A stretch of 64,000 nt of DNA from Bifidobacterium eulemuris (GTDB taxonomy: Bacteria > Actinomycetota > Actinomycetes > Actinomycetales > Bifidobacteriaceae): contig NZ_CP062938.1 of the NCBI RefSeq assembly GCF_014898155.1, forward strand, positions 496,001-560,000, written 5' to 3'. A model generated the notes under the pieces. That model was not told the origin of the DNA. It did not search any database and worked only from the letters and a program-made list of their open reading frames with translations. Within the stretch, counting starts at the first letter, position 1. Every line of letters starts with the position of its first letter. Of this stretch, positions 17,683 to 27,141 are shown piece after piece. Made by a program: the position numbers and the translations under genes.

Positions 17683-18927
17683 TCATTCGCCCGGCGAGAA
17701 CCCTCGTCCCCCTCCGATCAGTTCCGTAATGTTCTCGTGCACGATGCCGCTGCGCCTCTGAATGGGGTCGTTGCGCGTGATGACGAACTTGGGGTAGTTG
17801 TCCTTGATGTTCTCTAGAGGACGGTATTCGCGATCCTCGGTCGCACGGTCGTTCATGATAGTCATCGCCACTTGGACGTACGCATACCCCATCTCGCTGT
17901 CCCGCAGGATAAAGTCGCACTCTAGGTTTCCGATGCGTCCCACGCTTACCTCGTAGCCGCGGCTGCGCGCGTAGTTGTAGACGACGTTCTCCAGCACCGG
18001 ACCATAGTTGATGCGGTTGTCGGTGTTCAGGGCGAAGTAGAAGCTCAGGTCGGCGAGGTAGTACTTCTGCTCACCCTGCAGCGACTTACGCGACTTCATA
18101 TCGAATCGTGTGCACCTGCTGATGATCTTGGCGTCCTCGAGTATCTGCAGATACCTATGAAGCGTCTCGCGCTTGATTTTCACGCCCTGCTTCTTGTTGA
18201 GGTCATCGAGGATGTTCGTGAGCGAGGTCGTCGCGCCGAAGTTGTTGATCACGTAGTCCCGTACCTGGTTGAACACCGATACGTTCTTAACCTTCACGCG
18301 ACCACGGACGTCCTTGTCGAAGATCTCCCTGATGACCGATTGCGCGTACGTGCGCTTATCCGCCATATCGGGATAGTCGAGCGCCTTGGGGAAGCCGCCT
18401 TCCACGATGTAGCGGTCAAGCTCTGCCGTGAGGTTCGCATCGACGGATAGGCCGAGGAACCGCTTCATGTCGCAGTATTCTTTGAAGCTCAGCGTCTGCA
18501 TCTCGAACTCGACGTAGCGTCCCGTCAACTTGGTCGAAAGCTCGCCCGAGAGCAGGTACGAGTTGGAGCCGGTTATAAAAATCGAGAAGTCACCCTCGTT
18601 GCGAAACTCGTTTATGACCTCCTCGAAGCCGTCGATGTTTTGAACCTCGTCGATGAAGAGGTATTTCATTCCCGGAATCTCAAGGGCGGGTTCGATAAGA
18701 GCCTCGAGCTGGTCCGGAGTCCTAACGGATCGGAACCCGTACCGGTCAAGATCAAGGTGAATGATGCGGTCGTCGGATATACCTCCGTCTTTGAGCTCCT
18801 GGACGATGCACTGCATAAGACACGACTTGCCACAGCGGCGAACCCCTGTGATGACTTTGATCATCCCGTCGTCGTGGTAGAACCCGCGAATCTTTCGAAG
18901 GTAGTCCTCACGTTTGAATAAACGCAT
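17683..18927 (-). CDS. AAA-family ATPase with DUF4143 domain (second, distinct copy)
   Basis: 414 residues. P-loop TGVRRCGKSCLM at residues 27-38, Walker B-like YLFIDEVQNIDG, then FITGSNSYLLSGELST, a typical block of this class (sensor region). The C terminus contains a degenerate nuclease-like core (LECDFILRD...AYVQVA), weaker than in the neighbour at 16223-17521. The two proteins share only the general fold, so this is not a recent tandem duplication. Its start codon sits in one arm of a 34-bp palindrome (18926-18959), which hints at self-regulation or translational control. The biological role is unknown. Confidence 0.85.
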   Translation of the reverse strand: MRLFKREDYLRKIRGFYHDDGMIKVITGVRRCGKSCLMQCIVQELKDGGISDDRIIHLDLDRYGFRSVRTPDQLEALIEPALEIPGMKYLFIDEVQNIDGFEEVINEFRNEGDFSIFITGSNSYLLSGELSTKLTGRYVEFEMQTLSFKEYCDMKRFLGLSVDANLTAELDRYIVEGGFPKALDYPDMADKRTYAQSVIREIFDKDVRGRVKVKNVSVFNQVRDYVINNFGATTSLTNILDDLNKKQGVKIKRETLHRYLQILEDAKIISRCTRFDMKSRKSLQGEQKYYLADLSFYFALNTDNRINYGPVLENVVYNYARSRGYEVSVGRIGNLECDFILRDSEMGYAYVQVAMTIMNDRATEDREYRPLENIKDNYPKFVITRNDPIQRRSGIVHENITELIGGGRGFSPGE

Positions 18928-18959
18928 ACTGGCTCCAATCTTCCAATTGAAGCCAGTAT
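18926..18959. promoter_or_regulatory. Palindrome at the start codon of the second ATPase gene
   Basis: ATACTGGCT (18926-18934) pairs with AGCCAGTAT (18951-18959), and CAAT (18936-18939) pairs with ATTG (18946-18949). The ATG at 18925-18927 falls at the base of this hairpin. It could be a repressor site or an mRNA hairpin that hides the start codon. Confidence 0.6.
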
Positions 18960-19030
18960 ATCAAATATTACGTTTATTGGGGTATATTTTTCACTACCAT
19001 CAATTTATATGCCGATAACTGATGATTTCG

Positions 19031-20593
19031 TCATTCCCACTCGATGGTTGCCGGGGGCTTGGAGGTGCAGTCCAGCACGACGCGGTTGATCTGGCGGCAT
19101 TCGTTGGTGATGCGCGTGGAGATCGCGGCGAGCACATCGTAGGGCAGACGCGACCAGTCGGCGGTCATCGCGTCCTCGGAGCTGACGGGGCGCAGCACGA
19201 TCGGCGAGCCGTAGGTGCGCTCGTCGCCCTGCACGCCGACGGAGTGGACGTCCGCCAGCAGCACGACCGGGCACTGCCAGATGTCGCGGTCGAGACCGGC
19301 CTTGGAAAGCTCCTCGCGGGCGATGGCGTCGGCCTCGCGCAGCAGGTCGAGGCGCTCCTTGGTGACCTCGCCGATGATGCGGATGCCCAGGCCCGGGCCG
19401 GGGAACGGCTGGCGCCAGACCATCTCGTCGGGCAGGCCGAGTTCGGTGCCGATGGCGCGCACCTCGTCCTTGAAGAGGGTGCGCAGAGGCTCGACGAGTT
19501 CGAACTTGAGATCGTCGGGCAGGCCGCCGACGTTGTGGTGGCTTTTGATGTTGGCCGCGCCGTCGCCACCGCCGGATTCGACGACATCCGGGTAGAGGGT
19601 GCCCTGCACGAGGAACTTGACCTCTTTGCCGCTCTCCCCCGCCTCGGCGATGACCTGACGCTGCGCCTTCTCGAAGGTGCGGATGAACTTCTCGCCGATG
19701 ATCTTGCGCTTGCGCTCGGGCTCGGAGACGCCCTTCAACGCCTCGAGGAAGTCGTCGGCCGCGTCGACGGCGATGAGCTTGATGCCGGTGGCCTCGACGA
19801 AGTCGTGCTTGACCTGTTCGACCTCGCCTTTGCGCAGCAGGCCGTGGTCCACGAACACGCAGGTGAGCTGGTCGCCGATGGCCTTGTGCACGAGGGCGGC
19901 GGCCACGGCGGAGTCGACGCCACCGCTCAGGCCGCAGATGACCTGGGCGTCGCCGACCTGGGCGCGGATCTTGGCGACCTGGTCCTCGATGATGCTGGAG
20001 GCGTCCCAATCGTCGCCCAATCCGGCGCATTCGTGCAGGAAGGTCTCAATGAGCTTCTGGCCGAGCGGGGTGTGCTTGACCTCCGGATGCCACTGCACGC
20101 CGTAGAGCTTGCGGGCGGGGTCCTGCATGGCGGCGACGGGCGCGCCTTCGGTGTGGGCGAGCACCTCGAAGCCTTCAGGGGCCTGCTTGACGGCCACGCC
20201 GTGGCTCATCCACGTGTTCTGGTCGGCCGGGGATCCGGCGAGCAGACCGTCGGCCTTGTCGATGGCGGTCGGGGTCTTGCCGTATTCGCCGAGGGCGGCC
20301 TTGTCGACGTCGCCGCCGAGCTCGTGGGCCATGACCTGGAAGCCGTAGCAGATGCCGAGCACGGGAACGCCGGCGTCGAACACCTTCCTGTCGATGGTCG
20401 GCGCGCCGGGCTCGAACACGGAGGCCGGGCCGCCGGACAGGATGATCGCCTTCGGATCCTTGGCCAGCATCTCGTCGACGGGCATGGAGTGTGGCACCAG
20501 CTCGGAGTAGACGTTCGCCTCGCGCACGCGGCGGGCGATGAGCTGGGCGTACTGGGCGCCGAAGTCGACGACGAGCACAGGACCGTTTGCCAT
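19031..20593 (-). CDS. guaA: GMP synthase (glutamine-hydrolysing)
   Basis: 520 residues from the ATG at 20593 ([20 protein letters not shown]). The N-terminal class I amidotransferase has the nucleophile in GICYGFQ and the His/Glu pair in QWHPEV. The ATP pyrophosphatase domain has [14 protein letters not shown]. The dimerisation domain ends in [12 protein letters not shown], the usual GuaA terminus. It converts XMP to GMP with glutamine and ATP. It is divergent from xfp across a 450-bp gap. Confidence 0.97.
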   Translation of the reverse strand: MANGPVLVVDFGAQYAQLIARRVREANVYSELVPHSMPVDEMLAKDPKAIILSGGPASVFEPGAPTIDRKVFDAGVPVLGICYGFQVMAHELGGDVDKAALGEYGKTPTAIDKADGLLAGSPADQNTWMSHGVAVKQAPEGFEVLAHTEGAPVAAMQDPARKLYGVQWHPEVKHTPLGQKLIETFLHECAGLGDDWDASSIIEDQVAKIRAQVGDAQVICGLSGGVDSAVAAALVHKAIGDQLTCVFVDHGLLRKGEVEQVKHDFVEATGIKLIAVDAADDFLEALKGVSEPERKRKIIGEKFIRTFEKAQRQVIAEAGESGKEVKFLVQGTLYPDVVESGGGDGAANIKSHHNVGGLPDDLKFELVEPLRTLFKDEVRAIGTELGLPDEMVWRQPFPGPGLGIRIIGEVTKERLDLLREADAIAREELSKAGLDRDIWQCPVVLLADVHSVGVQGDERTYGSPIVLRPVSSEDAMTADWSRLPYDVLAAISTRITNECRQINRVVLDCTSKPPATIEWE

Positions 20594-21043
20594 TGGTATT
20601 CCCCTAACGTTCATCGGGATGGTTCTTAAGGTGTAACCCAACGATTATCGTCGGCCAACACGACAAGGCGATAAAAGGCGACGCGCGTGTTCGCAAAACG
20701 AACAATATCCATACGAGCCGCACCACAACACGCCGAATCTTCACATCTCGAAACGAACGTGAACAAACGCGTTCGACAGCTGATTTTCGTTGTCATAGAG
20801 CCATTTCTCCACTCTTCAGGGCAAAAACCAATATGGACAATCATCCGCTCGAATCGCACAAAATGCGCAGAAAGCGCAACATTTTCGAACACACACGCAA
20901 AAAAACTGCCAAAAGTCGTGTTGTCCCCGTAGGATTATGAGCGATTGGGAGTGAGAATCCGCGAAACCACACGGTTTCTAGGGGCTCGCAACCGAACCAT
21001 AATAACCAACAGCACTACACAGTGCAGGAGTACAGGAGTACAC
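20594..21043. other. Long divergent intergenic region between guaA and xfp
   Basis: 450 bases without a supported gene. It is more AT-rich than its surroundings, fitting promoters for guaA (minus) and xfp (plus). A short inverted repeat CGAACG (20754-20759) / CGTTCG (20770-20775) is visible and could be a regulator site. I cannot fix the transcription starts. The xfp ribosome binding site, CAGGAG, is duplicated (GTGCAGGAGTACAGGAGTAC) just before the ATG. Confidence 0.5.
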
Positions 21044-23521
21044 ATGACGAATCCTGTTATTGGCACCCCCTGGAAGAAGCTGGACACCCCGGTTTCCGAG
21101 GAAGCCCTGGAAGGCGTTGACAAGTACTGGCGCGCCTCTAACTATCTGTCCATCGGCCAGATCTACCTTCGCAGCAACCCGCTGATGAAGGAGCCCTTCA
21201 CCCGCGAAGACGTCAAGCACCGTCTCGTCGGCCACTGGGGCACCACCCCGGGTCTGAACTTCCTCATCGGCCACATCAACCGCCTCATCGCCGACCACGG
21301 CCAGAACACCGTGATCATCATGGGCCCGGGCCACGGCGGCCCGGCGGGTACGTCGCAGTCCTACCTCGACGGCACCTACACGGAGACCTTCCCGAAGATC
21401 ACCAAGGATGAGGCTGGCCTGCAGAAGTTCTTCCGCCAGTTCTCCTACCCGGGCGGCATCCCCTCCCACTACGCTCCGGAGACCCCGGGCTCCATCCACG
21501 AGGGTGGCGAGCTGGGCTACGCCCTGTCTCACGCCTACGGCGCCGTGATGAACAACCCGTCCCTCTTCGTGCCCGCCATCGTCGGCGACGGCGAGGCCGA
21601 GACCGGCCCGCTGGCCACCGGCTGGCAGTCCAACAAGCTCGTGAACCCGCGCACCGACGGTATCGTGCTGCCGATCCTGCACCTCAACGGCTACAAGATC
21701 GCCAACCCGACCCTGCTGGCCCGCATCTCCGACGAGGAGCTCCACGAGTTCTTCCACGGCATGGGTTACGAGCCCTACGAGTTCGTCGCCGGCTTCGACG
21801 ATGAGGACCACATGTCGATCCACCGTCGCTTCGCCGAGCTGTTCGAGACCGTCTTCGACGAGATCTGCGACATCAAGGCCGCGGCCCAGACCGACGACAT
21901 GCATCGTCCGTTCTACCCGATGATCATCTTCCGCACCCCGAAGGGCTGGACCTGCCCGAAGTACATCGACGGCAAGAAGACCGAGGGCTCCTGGCGTTCG
22001 CACCAGGTGCCGCTGGCCTCCGCCCGCGACACCGAGGCCCACTTCGAGGTCCTCAAGAACTGGCTCGAGTCCTACAAGCCGGAAGAGCTGTTCGACGCCA
22101 ACGGCACCGTGAAGGCCGATGTGACCGCCTTCATGCCGGAGGGCGAGCTGCGTATCGGTGCCAACCCGAACGCCAACGGCGGCGTGATCCGCAAGGATCT
22201 GGTCCTGCCCGAGCTCGACGCCTACGAGGTCAAGGAAGTCAAGGAGTTCGGCCACGGCTGGGGCCAGCTCGAGGCCACCCGTCGCCTGGGCACCTACACC
22301 CGCGACATCATCAAGAACAACCCGGACGACTTCCGCATCTTCGGACCGGACGAGACCGCTTCCAACCGTCTGCAGGCCGCCTATGAGGTGACCAACAAGC
22401 AGTGGGACGCCGGCTACCTCTCCGAGCTGGTCGACGAGCACATGGCCGTCACCGGCCAGGTCACCGAGCAGCTGTCCGAGCATCAGATGGAAGGCTTCCT
22501 CGAGGCCTACCTGCTCACCGGACGTCACGGCATCTGGAGCTCCTACGAGTCCTTCGTGCACGTGATCGACTCCATGCTCAACCAGCACGCCAAGTGGCTC
22601 GAGGCCACCGTCCGTGAGATCCCGTGGCGCAAGCCGATCTCCTCGATGAACCTGCTGGTCTCCTCGCACGTGTGGCGTCAGGATCACAACGGCTTCTCGC
22701 ACCAGGATCCGGGCGTGACCTCCGTGCTGCTGAACAAGTGCTTCAACAACGACCACGTCATCGGCATCTACTTCCCGGTGGATTCCAACATGCTACTGGC
22801 CGTCGCCGAGAAGTGCTACAAGTCCACCAACATGATCAACGCGATCATCGCCGGCAAGCAGCCGGCCGCCACCTGGCTGACCCTGGACGAGGCCCGTGAG
22901 GAGCTCGCCAAGGGTGCCGCCGAGTGGAAGTGGGCCTCCACCGCCGCCTCCAACGACGAAGCCGAGATCGTGCTCGCCTCCGCCGGCGATGTCCCCGCTC
23001 AGGAGATCATGGCCGCCGCCGACAAGCTCAACGAGCTGGGCGTCAAGTTCAAGGTCGTCAACGTGGTGGACCTCATCAAGCTGCAGTCCGCCAAGGAGAA
23101 CGACGAGGCCCTGTCCGACGAGGAGTTCGCCGAGATCTTCACCGCCGACAAGCCGGTCCTGTTCGCGTACCACTCCTACGCCCGCGACGTGCGCGGCCTG
23201 ATCTACGATCGTCCGAACCACGACAACTTCAATGTCCACGGCTACGAGGAGCAGGGCTCCACCACCACGCCGTACGACATGGTTCGCGTGAACAACATCG
23301 ATCGTTACGAACTGGTCGCCGAGGCTCTGCGCATGATCGACGTCGAGAAGTACGCCGCCAAGATCGACGAGCTTGAGGCCTTCCGTCAGGAAGCCTTCGA
23401 GTTCGCGGTCGAGAAGGGCTACGATCACCCGGATTACACCGATTGGGTGTACTCCGACGTGAAGACCGACAAGCAGGGTGCCGTCACCGCCACCGCCGCC
23501 ACCGCCGGCGACAACGAGTGA
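21044..23521 (+). CDS. xfp: Xylulose-5-phosphate/fructose-6-phosphate phosphoketolase
   Basis: 825 residues from the ATG at 21044, the normal family length. It splits fructose 6-phosphate (or xylulose 5-phosphate) with phosphate into acetyl phosphate plus erythrose 4-phosphate (or glyceraldehyde 3-phosphate), the defining step of the bifid shunt. The thiamine diphosphate motif GDGEAETGP...LPILHLNG is at about residues 183-230. The signature GPGHGGPA lies near residue 95 and [17 protein letters not shown] near residue 545. Codon use is strongly biased to C-ending codons, as expected for a very highly expressed gene. A strong terminator follows. Confidence 0.98.
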   Translation: MTNPVIGTPWKKLDTPVSEEALEGVDKYWRASNYLSIGQIYLRSNPLMKEPFTREDVKHRLVGHWGTTPGLNFLIGHINRLIADHGQNTVIIMGPGHGGPAGTSQSYLDGTYTETFPKITKDEAGLQKFFRQFSYPGGIPSHYAPETPGSIHEGGELGYALSHAYGAVMNNPSLFVPAIVGDGEAETGPLATGWQSNKLVNPRTDGIVLPILHLNGYKIANPTLLARISDEELHEFFHGMGYEPYEFVAGFDDEDHMSIHRRFAELFETVFDEICDIKAAAQTDDMHRPFYPMIIFRTPKGWTCPKYIDGKKTEGSWRSHQVPLASARDTEAHFEVLKNWLESYKPEELFDANGTVKADVTAFMPEGELRIGANPNANGGVIRKDLVLPELDAYEVKEVKEFGHGWGQLEATRRLGTYTRDIIKNNPDDFRIFGPDETASNRLQAAYEVTNKQWDAGYLSELVDEHMAVTGQVTEQLSEHQMEGFLEAYLLTGRHGIWSSYESFVHVIDSMLNQHAKWLEATVREIPWRKPISSMNLLVSSHVWRQDHNGFSHQDPGVTSVLLNKCFNNDHVIGIYFPVDSNMLLAVAEKCYKSTNMINAIIAGKQPAATWLTLDEAREELAKGAAEWKWASTAASNDEAEIVLASAGDVPAQEIMAAADKLNELGVKFKVVNVVDLIKLQSAKENDEALSDEEFAEIFTADKPVLFAYHSYARDVRGLIYDRPNHDNFNVHGYEEQGSTTTPYDMVRVNNIDRYELVAEALRMIDVEKYAAKIDELEAFRQEAFEFAVEKGYDHPDYTDWVYSDVKTDKQGAVTATAATAGDNE

Positions 23522-23552
23522 TCCGCTCCAGCTGACTTCGGTTAAGCGATAG

Positions 23553-23591
23553 AAAAAGGCCTTCCGGAAATATTTCCGGAAGGCCTTTTTC
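23553..23591. terminator. Strong terminator after xfp
   Basis: A perfect 18-bp stem (AAAAAGGCCTTCCGGAAA at 23553-23570 with its complement at 23573-23590) and a two-base gap at the tip, ending in five T residues. The A-run at the other side makes it able to work in both directions. Confidence 0.93.
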
Positions 23592-23720
23592 TATGAACTG
23601 TGACGCAGCACACACCGCAACTCATGGCGACACCCAGCGCGCGCGAACACGCGCGGTCTACAATGACAAGTGGTGTGAGCAAAGCGGTCACACAGAAGTT
23701 CGCAACAGAGGAGACAAAAC

Positions 23721-25388
23721 GTGAGTCTTACCAGCGTCACCATCATCAGCCCCGAAGCCGCCAACGGCCGCAACGTCGTCGCGCTCGGCGTCGTCAACGC
23801 CCTGGCTTCGGCCAAGAAGACCGGCGTATTCCGCCCGGCCGTGTGCAAGAAGGAGACCTTCACCGACACGCTGCTCGCCGCCGCCACTGCGGGGCAGTCC
23901 CGTGAGCAGGCCGTCGGCGTGTGCCCGAAACGCGCCCGCGCCGACAAGGACGGCTCCCGTGCCGACATCGTCGCCGCGTACGAGACCGCCGTGGCCGAAT
24001 CCGATGCCGAGGCGATGGTGATCGTCGGCACCGACAAGTCCCCCATCAACGATCCCGATCTGTTCGCGTTCAACGCCGATGTGGCCGCCGATCTCAAGTC
24101 CCCCGTGTTCCTCGCCGTGTGCACCATCAACCGCACGCCCGAGCAGGTCAAGGCCACCGTCGACGCCTGCGTCGCCACTGTCGAGAAGGCCGGCACCAAG
24201 GTGCTCGGCCTGTTCATCACCGGTGCCGAGTCCGATCAGGTCGCACCGCTCAAGGAAGCCCTCGCCGGCGATGTGCCGGTGTGGGTGATGCCGAAGGTCG
24301 ATTTCGATGAGGAAGGCGCGGCCGAAAAGGCCTCCGCCGCGTTCGCCGAGAACGCGCCCGCCGCCGAGGTGCTCTCCGCCCTCGACGCCGATTTCGACGC
24401 GCCCCTCACCCCGTACGCCTTCCAGTACAGCCTGCTGGGCAAGGCCAAGGCCGACAAGAAGACCATCGTGCTGCCCGAAGGCGAAGAGGACCGCATCATC
24501 AAGGCCGCCGATTATCTGCTCGAACGCGATATCGTGAATCTGATCATCGTGGGTGACAAGGACGCCATCCTCGCCCGCGGCGCCGAACTTGGGCTGAACA
24601 GCCTCGACAAGGCCGTCTTCCAGGCCATGGACGACGAGGAGGTGCTGCAGCCGATGGTCGCCAAGCTGTGCGAGCTGCGCGCCAAGAAAGGCATGACCGA
24701 GGAGCAGGCCCGCAAAACCCTGACCGACGCCAGCTATTTCGGCACCATGCTGGTGGTGCTCGGAAAGGCCGACGGTCTGGTCTCCGGCTCGATCAATTCC
24801 ACCGCCAACACCGTGCGTCCCGCCCTGCAGGTCATCAAGACCAAGCCCGGCCAGTCGCTCGTCTCCGGCGCGTTCCTCATGTGCTTCAAGGACCATGTGG
24901 CCGTGTTCGCCGACTGCGCGATCAACCTCAACCCGAATGCCGAGCAGCTGGCCGACATCGCCATCCAGTCCGCCGAGACGGCCGCCGCGTTCGGCATCGA
25001 GCCGAAGGTCGGCATGCTCTCCTACTCCACGCTCGGCTCCGGCAAGGGTCCGGATGTGGACATCGTCGAGGAGGCCACCGCCATCGTCAAGCAGAAGGCG
25101 CCCGAACTCGCCGTCGTCGGTTCCATCCAGTTCGACGCCGCCTGGTCCCCCACCGTCGCCGCCTCCAAAGCCAAAGGCAACGACGTGGCCGGTCACGTGA
25201 ACGTGTTCGTGTTCCCCGACCTGTGCGCGGGCAACATCGGATACAAGGCCGTGCAGCGCTCCTCCGGTGCCGTCGCCGTCGGACCGGTGCTGCAGGGCCT
25301 CAATCGCCCGGTGAACGATCTGTCGCGCGGCGCCCTCGTCCAGGACATCATCAACACCGTCGCCCTGACCGCCATCGAAGCGCAGTAA
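23721..25388 (+). CDS. pta: Phosphate acetyltransferase (short form)
   Basis: 555 residues from a GTG at 23721 with GAGGAGA upstream. It interconverts acetyl phosphate and acetyl-CoA. Residues 1-215 resemble the N-terminal dethiobiotin synthetase-like domain of long Pta proteins, but its P-loop is absent. The catalytic PTA domain runs from about 235 (LPEGEEDRIIKAADYL) to the end, with SYSTLGSGKG and FPDLCAGNIGYK as family blocks. The central DRTGG domain of 700-residue Pta enzymes is missing. It sits between xfp and ackA, which supply and use acetyl phosphate. Confidence 0.95.
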   Translation: MSLTSVTIISPEAANGRNVVALGVVNALASAKKTGVFRPAVCKKETFTDTLLAAATAGQSREQAVGVCPKRARADKDGSRADIVAAYETAVAESDAEAMVIVGTDKSPINDPDLFAFNADVAADLKSPVFLAVCTINRTPEQVKATVDACVATVEKAGTKVLGLFITGAESDQVAPLKEALAGDVPVWVMPKVDFDEEGAAEKASAAFAENAPAAEVLSALDADFDAPLTPYAFQYSLLGKAKADKKTIVLPEGEEDRIIKAADYLLERDIVNLIIVGDKDAILARGAELGLNSLDKAVFQAMDDEEVLQPMVAKLCELRAKKGMTEEQARKTLTDASYFGTMLVVLGKADGLVSGSINSTANTVRPALQVIKTKPGQSLVSGAFLMCFKDHVAVFADCAINLNPNAEQLADIAIQSAETAAAFGIEPKVGMLSYSTLGSGKGPDVDIVEEATAIVKQKAPELAVVGSIQFDAAWSPTVAASKAKGNDVAGHVNVFVFPDLCAGNIGYKAVQRSSGAVAVGPVLQGLNRPVNDLSRGALVQDIINTVALTAIEAQ

Positions 25389-25390
25389 TA

Positions 25391-25573
25391 CGTTGACCGT
25401 GGGTGGCGGAGCGTGTCTTTCGCCCGACACGCTCTGGGCTGAGCCGTAAGCCGGCAGTCCGGTGGACTGTCGGTAGGTGAAGGGAGCAGCTGCGCTGCGA
25501 CGAAGATGCGAAAGCATCTTGGCCAAGTCTTTACGGTCGGGCGAAAGACACGCTCCGCCACTCACTCGAAACG
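25391..25573. repeat. Long inverted-repeat element with internal hairpins between pta and ackA
   Basis: Arms at 25399-25428 and 25536-25565 match at 29 of 30 positions (left arm begins GTGGGTGGCGGAGCG, right arm ends CGCTCCGCCACTCAC). Inside lie CCGTAA/TTACGG (25444-25449 / 25531-25536) and three further hairpins. These are 25451-25473 (10 bp with one G-U), 25486-25498 (GCAGC/GCTGC) and 25503-25520 (AAGATGC-GAAA-GCATCTT, a GNRA tetraloop). There is no open frame, no T-run and no obvious target-site duplication. It could be a structured leader or processing element in the pta-ackA transcript, or a miniature transposable element. Confidence 0.75.
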
Positions 25574-25672
25574 TATGAAAAAGAAAGAAATGTAGTAAGC
25601 AGAGAGTAGTCTGGGACATGGTAATCCGTGTTCCAGCGGAAATCACACATCACAATTTGGAGGATGCCCACA

Positions 25673-26899
25673 ATGGCGAAAACCGTCCTTGTCATCAATT
25701 CCGGCTCCAGCTCGATCAAGTACCAGCTGGTTGACCTCGAGACCGGCGAAGGTCTCGCTTCCGGCCTCGTCGAGAAGATCGGCGAACCGGTCGACGGCCA
25801 CTACAAGCACGAGTACAACGGCGAGAAGCACGAGCTCGAGGAGCCGATCCACGATCACGAGCAGGGTCTCAAGCGCGTGCTCGGCTTCTTCGACGAGTAT
25901 GGCCCGAGCCTGGGTGAGGCCGGCATCGTCGCCGTCGGCCACCGTGTGGTGCAGGGCGGTTCCATCTTCCCGGATCCGGCCCTCGTGACTGACAAGACCA
26001 TCAACCAGGTCAAGGATCTGGCCGTGCTGGCCCCGCTGCACAACGGCCCCGAAGCCAAGGGCGCCGAGGTCATGCGCGCCCTCCTGCCCGAGGTTCCGCA
26101 GGTCTTCGTGTTCGATTCCTCCTTCTTCTTCCAGCTGCCCAAGGCCGCCAGCACCTACGCGCTGAACAAGGAGATCGCCGACCGTTACCACATCCGCCGC
26201 TACGGCGCCCACGGCACCTCCCACGAGTTCATCTCCTCCGTGGTGCCCGACATCGTCGGCAAGCCGGCCGAGGGCCTCAAGCAGATCGTGCTGCACATCG
26301 GTAACGGTGCCTCCGCCTCCGCCGAGATCTCCGGCAAGCCGGTCGAGACCTCCATGGGTCTGACCCCGCTCGAGGGCCTGATGATGGGCGGCCGCACCGG
26401 CGACATCGATCCGGCCGTGGTGTTCCACCTGATCCGCAACGCCCACATGAACGTGGACGAGCTCGACGCCCTGTTCAACAAGCGCTCCGGCATGATGGGC
26501 ATGACCGGCTACGGCGATCTGCGCGAAGTGCATCGCGAGATCGAAGAGGGCAACGAGGACGCCAAGCTGGCCCTCGACGTCTACGTGCACCGCATCGTCG
26601 GCTACATCGGCAACTACACCGCCCAGATGGGCGGCGTGGACGTGATCACCTTCACCGCCGGCGTCGGCGAGAACGACGACATCGTGCGCGCCCGCGTGTG
26701 CGAGAAGCTCGCCCCGTTCGGTGTGAAGCTGGATCTGGAGAAGAACGCGACCCGTTCCAAGGAGCCGCGCATCATCTCCACTCCGGACTCCTCCGTCGTC
26801 ATCGCCGTGATTCCGACCAACGAGGAGCTGGCCATCGCCCGTAAGTCCGCCGCCATCGCGGAAGCCGGCGAGGACACCTACGGCAACAAGACCGCCTGA
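25673..26899 (+). CDS. ackA: Acetate kinase
   Basis: 408 residues from the ATG at 25673, with GGAGGA upstream. It makes acetate and ATP from acetyl phosphate, the energy-yielding end of the bifid shunt. Family landmarks are VINSGSSSIKYQL at the start, GHRVVQGG (residues 88-95), YGAHGTSHEF, HIGNGASASAEI and TFTAGVGEND. Codon bias is strong, as in xfp. A terminator follows at 26935. Confidence 0.97.
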   Translation: MAKTVLVINSGSSSIKYQLVDLETGEGLASGLVEKIGEPVDGHYKHEYNGEKHELEEPIHDHEQGLKRVLGFFDEYGPSLGEAGIVAVGHRVVQGGSIFPDPALVTDKTINQVKDLAVLAPLHNGPEAKGAEVMRALLPEVPQVFVFDSSFFFQLPKAASTYALNKEIADRYHIRRYGAHGTSHEFISSVVPDIVGKPAEGLKQIVLHIGNGASASAEISGKPVETSMGLTPLEGLMMGGRTGDIDPAVVFHLIRNAHMNVDELDALFNKRSGMMGMTGYGDLREVHREIEEGNEDAKLALDVYVHRIVGYIGNYTAQMGGVDVITFTAGVGENDDIVRARVCEKLAPFGVKLDLEKNATRSKEPRIISTPDSSVVIAVIPTNEELAIARKSAAIAEAGEDTYGNKTA

Positions 26900-26934
26900 T
26901 CGGTCAGGTGCTGACGCACGTTGATCGTTAGCAA

Positions 26935-26990
26935 CAGGGAGGCCTCCCCCACTCTCACGAGTGCGGGAGGCCTCCCTGTATTGTTTTTAT
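26935..26990 (+). terminator. Terminator after ackA
   Basis: CAGGGAGGCCTCCC (26935-26948) pairs with GGGAGGCCTCCCTG (26965-26978), with a further ACTC/GAGT pair inside, followed by TATTGTTTTTA. It is a typical intrinsic terminator. Confidence 0.92.
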
Positions 26991-27011
26991 ACCCTCTATC
27001 GGGTGAAAAAC

Positions 27012-27116
27012 GAGTTTGGTGTGTCGGTTTCGCCCAGTCAAGGCGATTTCGCACACCAAATTCAAGAATCAATCGTTTTACCTGAGCAAGGACCGACAGT
27101 CCGACACACCAAACTC
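27012..27116. repeat. Palindromic element with three CACACCAAA copies
   Basis: GAGTTTGGTGTGTCGG (27012-27027) is the exact reverse complement of 27101-27116. A third, partial copy CACACCAAATTC lies at 27052-27063 and can pair with the left arm, closing over CGCC (27031-27034) and GGCG (27042-27045). Alternative pairings are thus possible. It lies between the ackA terminator and the aroA 3' end and has no coding potential. Confidence 0.65.
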
Positions 27117-27141
27117 ATTTCCTTGAGATCGGCAGTGGTTT

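Noticed and set aside
19022..20629. Long plus-strand open frame opposite guaA
   Set aside because: It mirrors guaA codon bias and has no recognisable protein character; guaA is fully conserved on the other strand.
20978..22756. 592-codon minus-strand frame opposite xfp
   Set aside because: A mirror of the highly biased xfp codons, Val/Leu/Gly/His-rich, with no motif.
25391..25573. Simple terminator interpretation of the pta-ackA element
   Set aside because: No T-run follows the right arm and the arms enclose over 100 bases with their own hairpins, unlike an intrinsic terminator.
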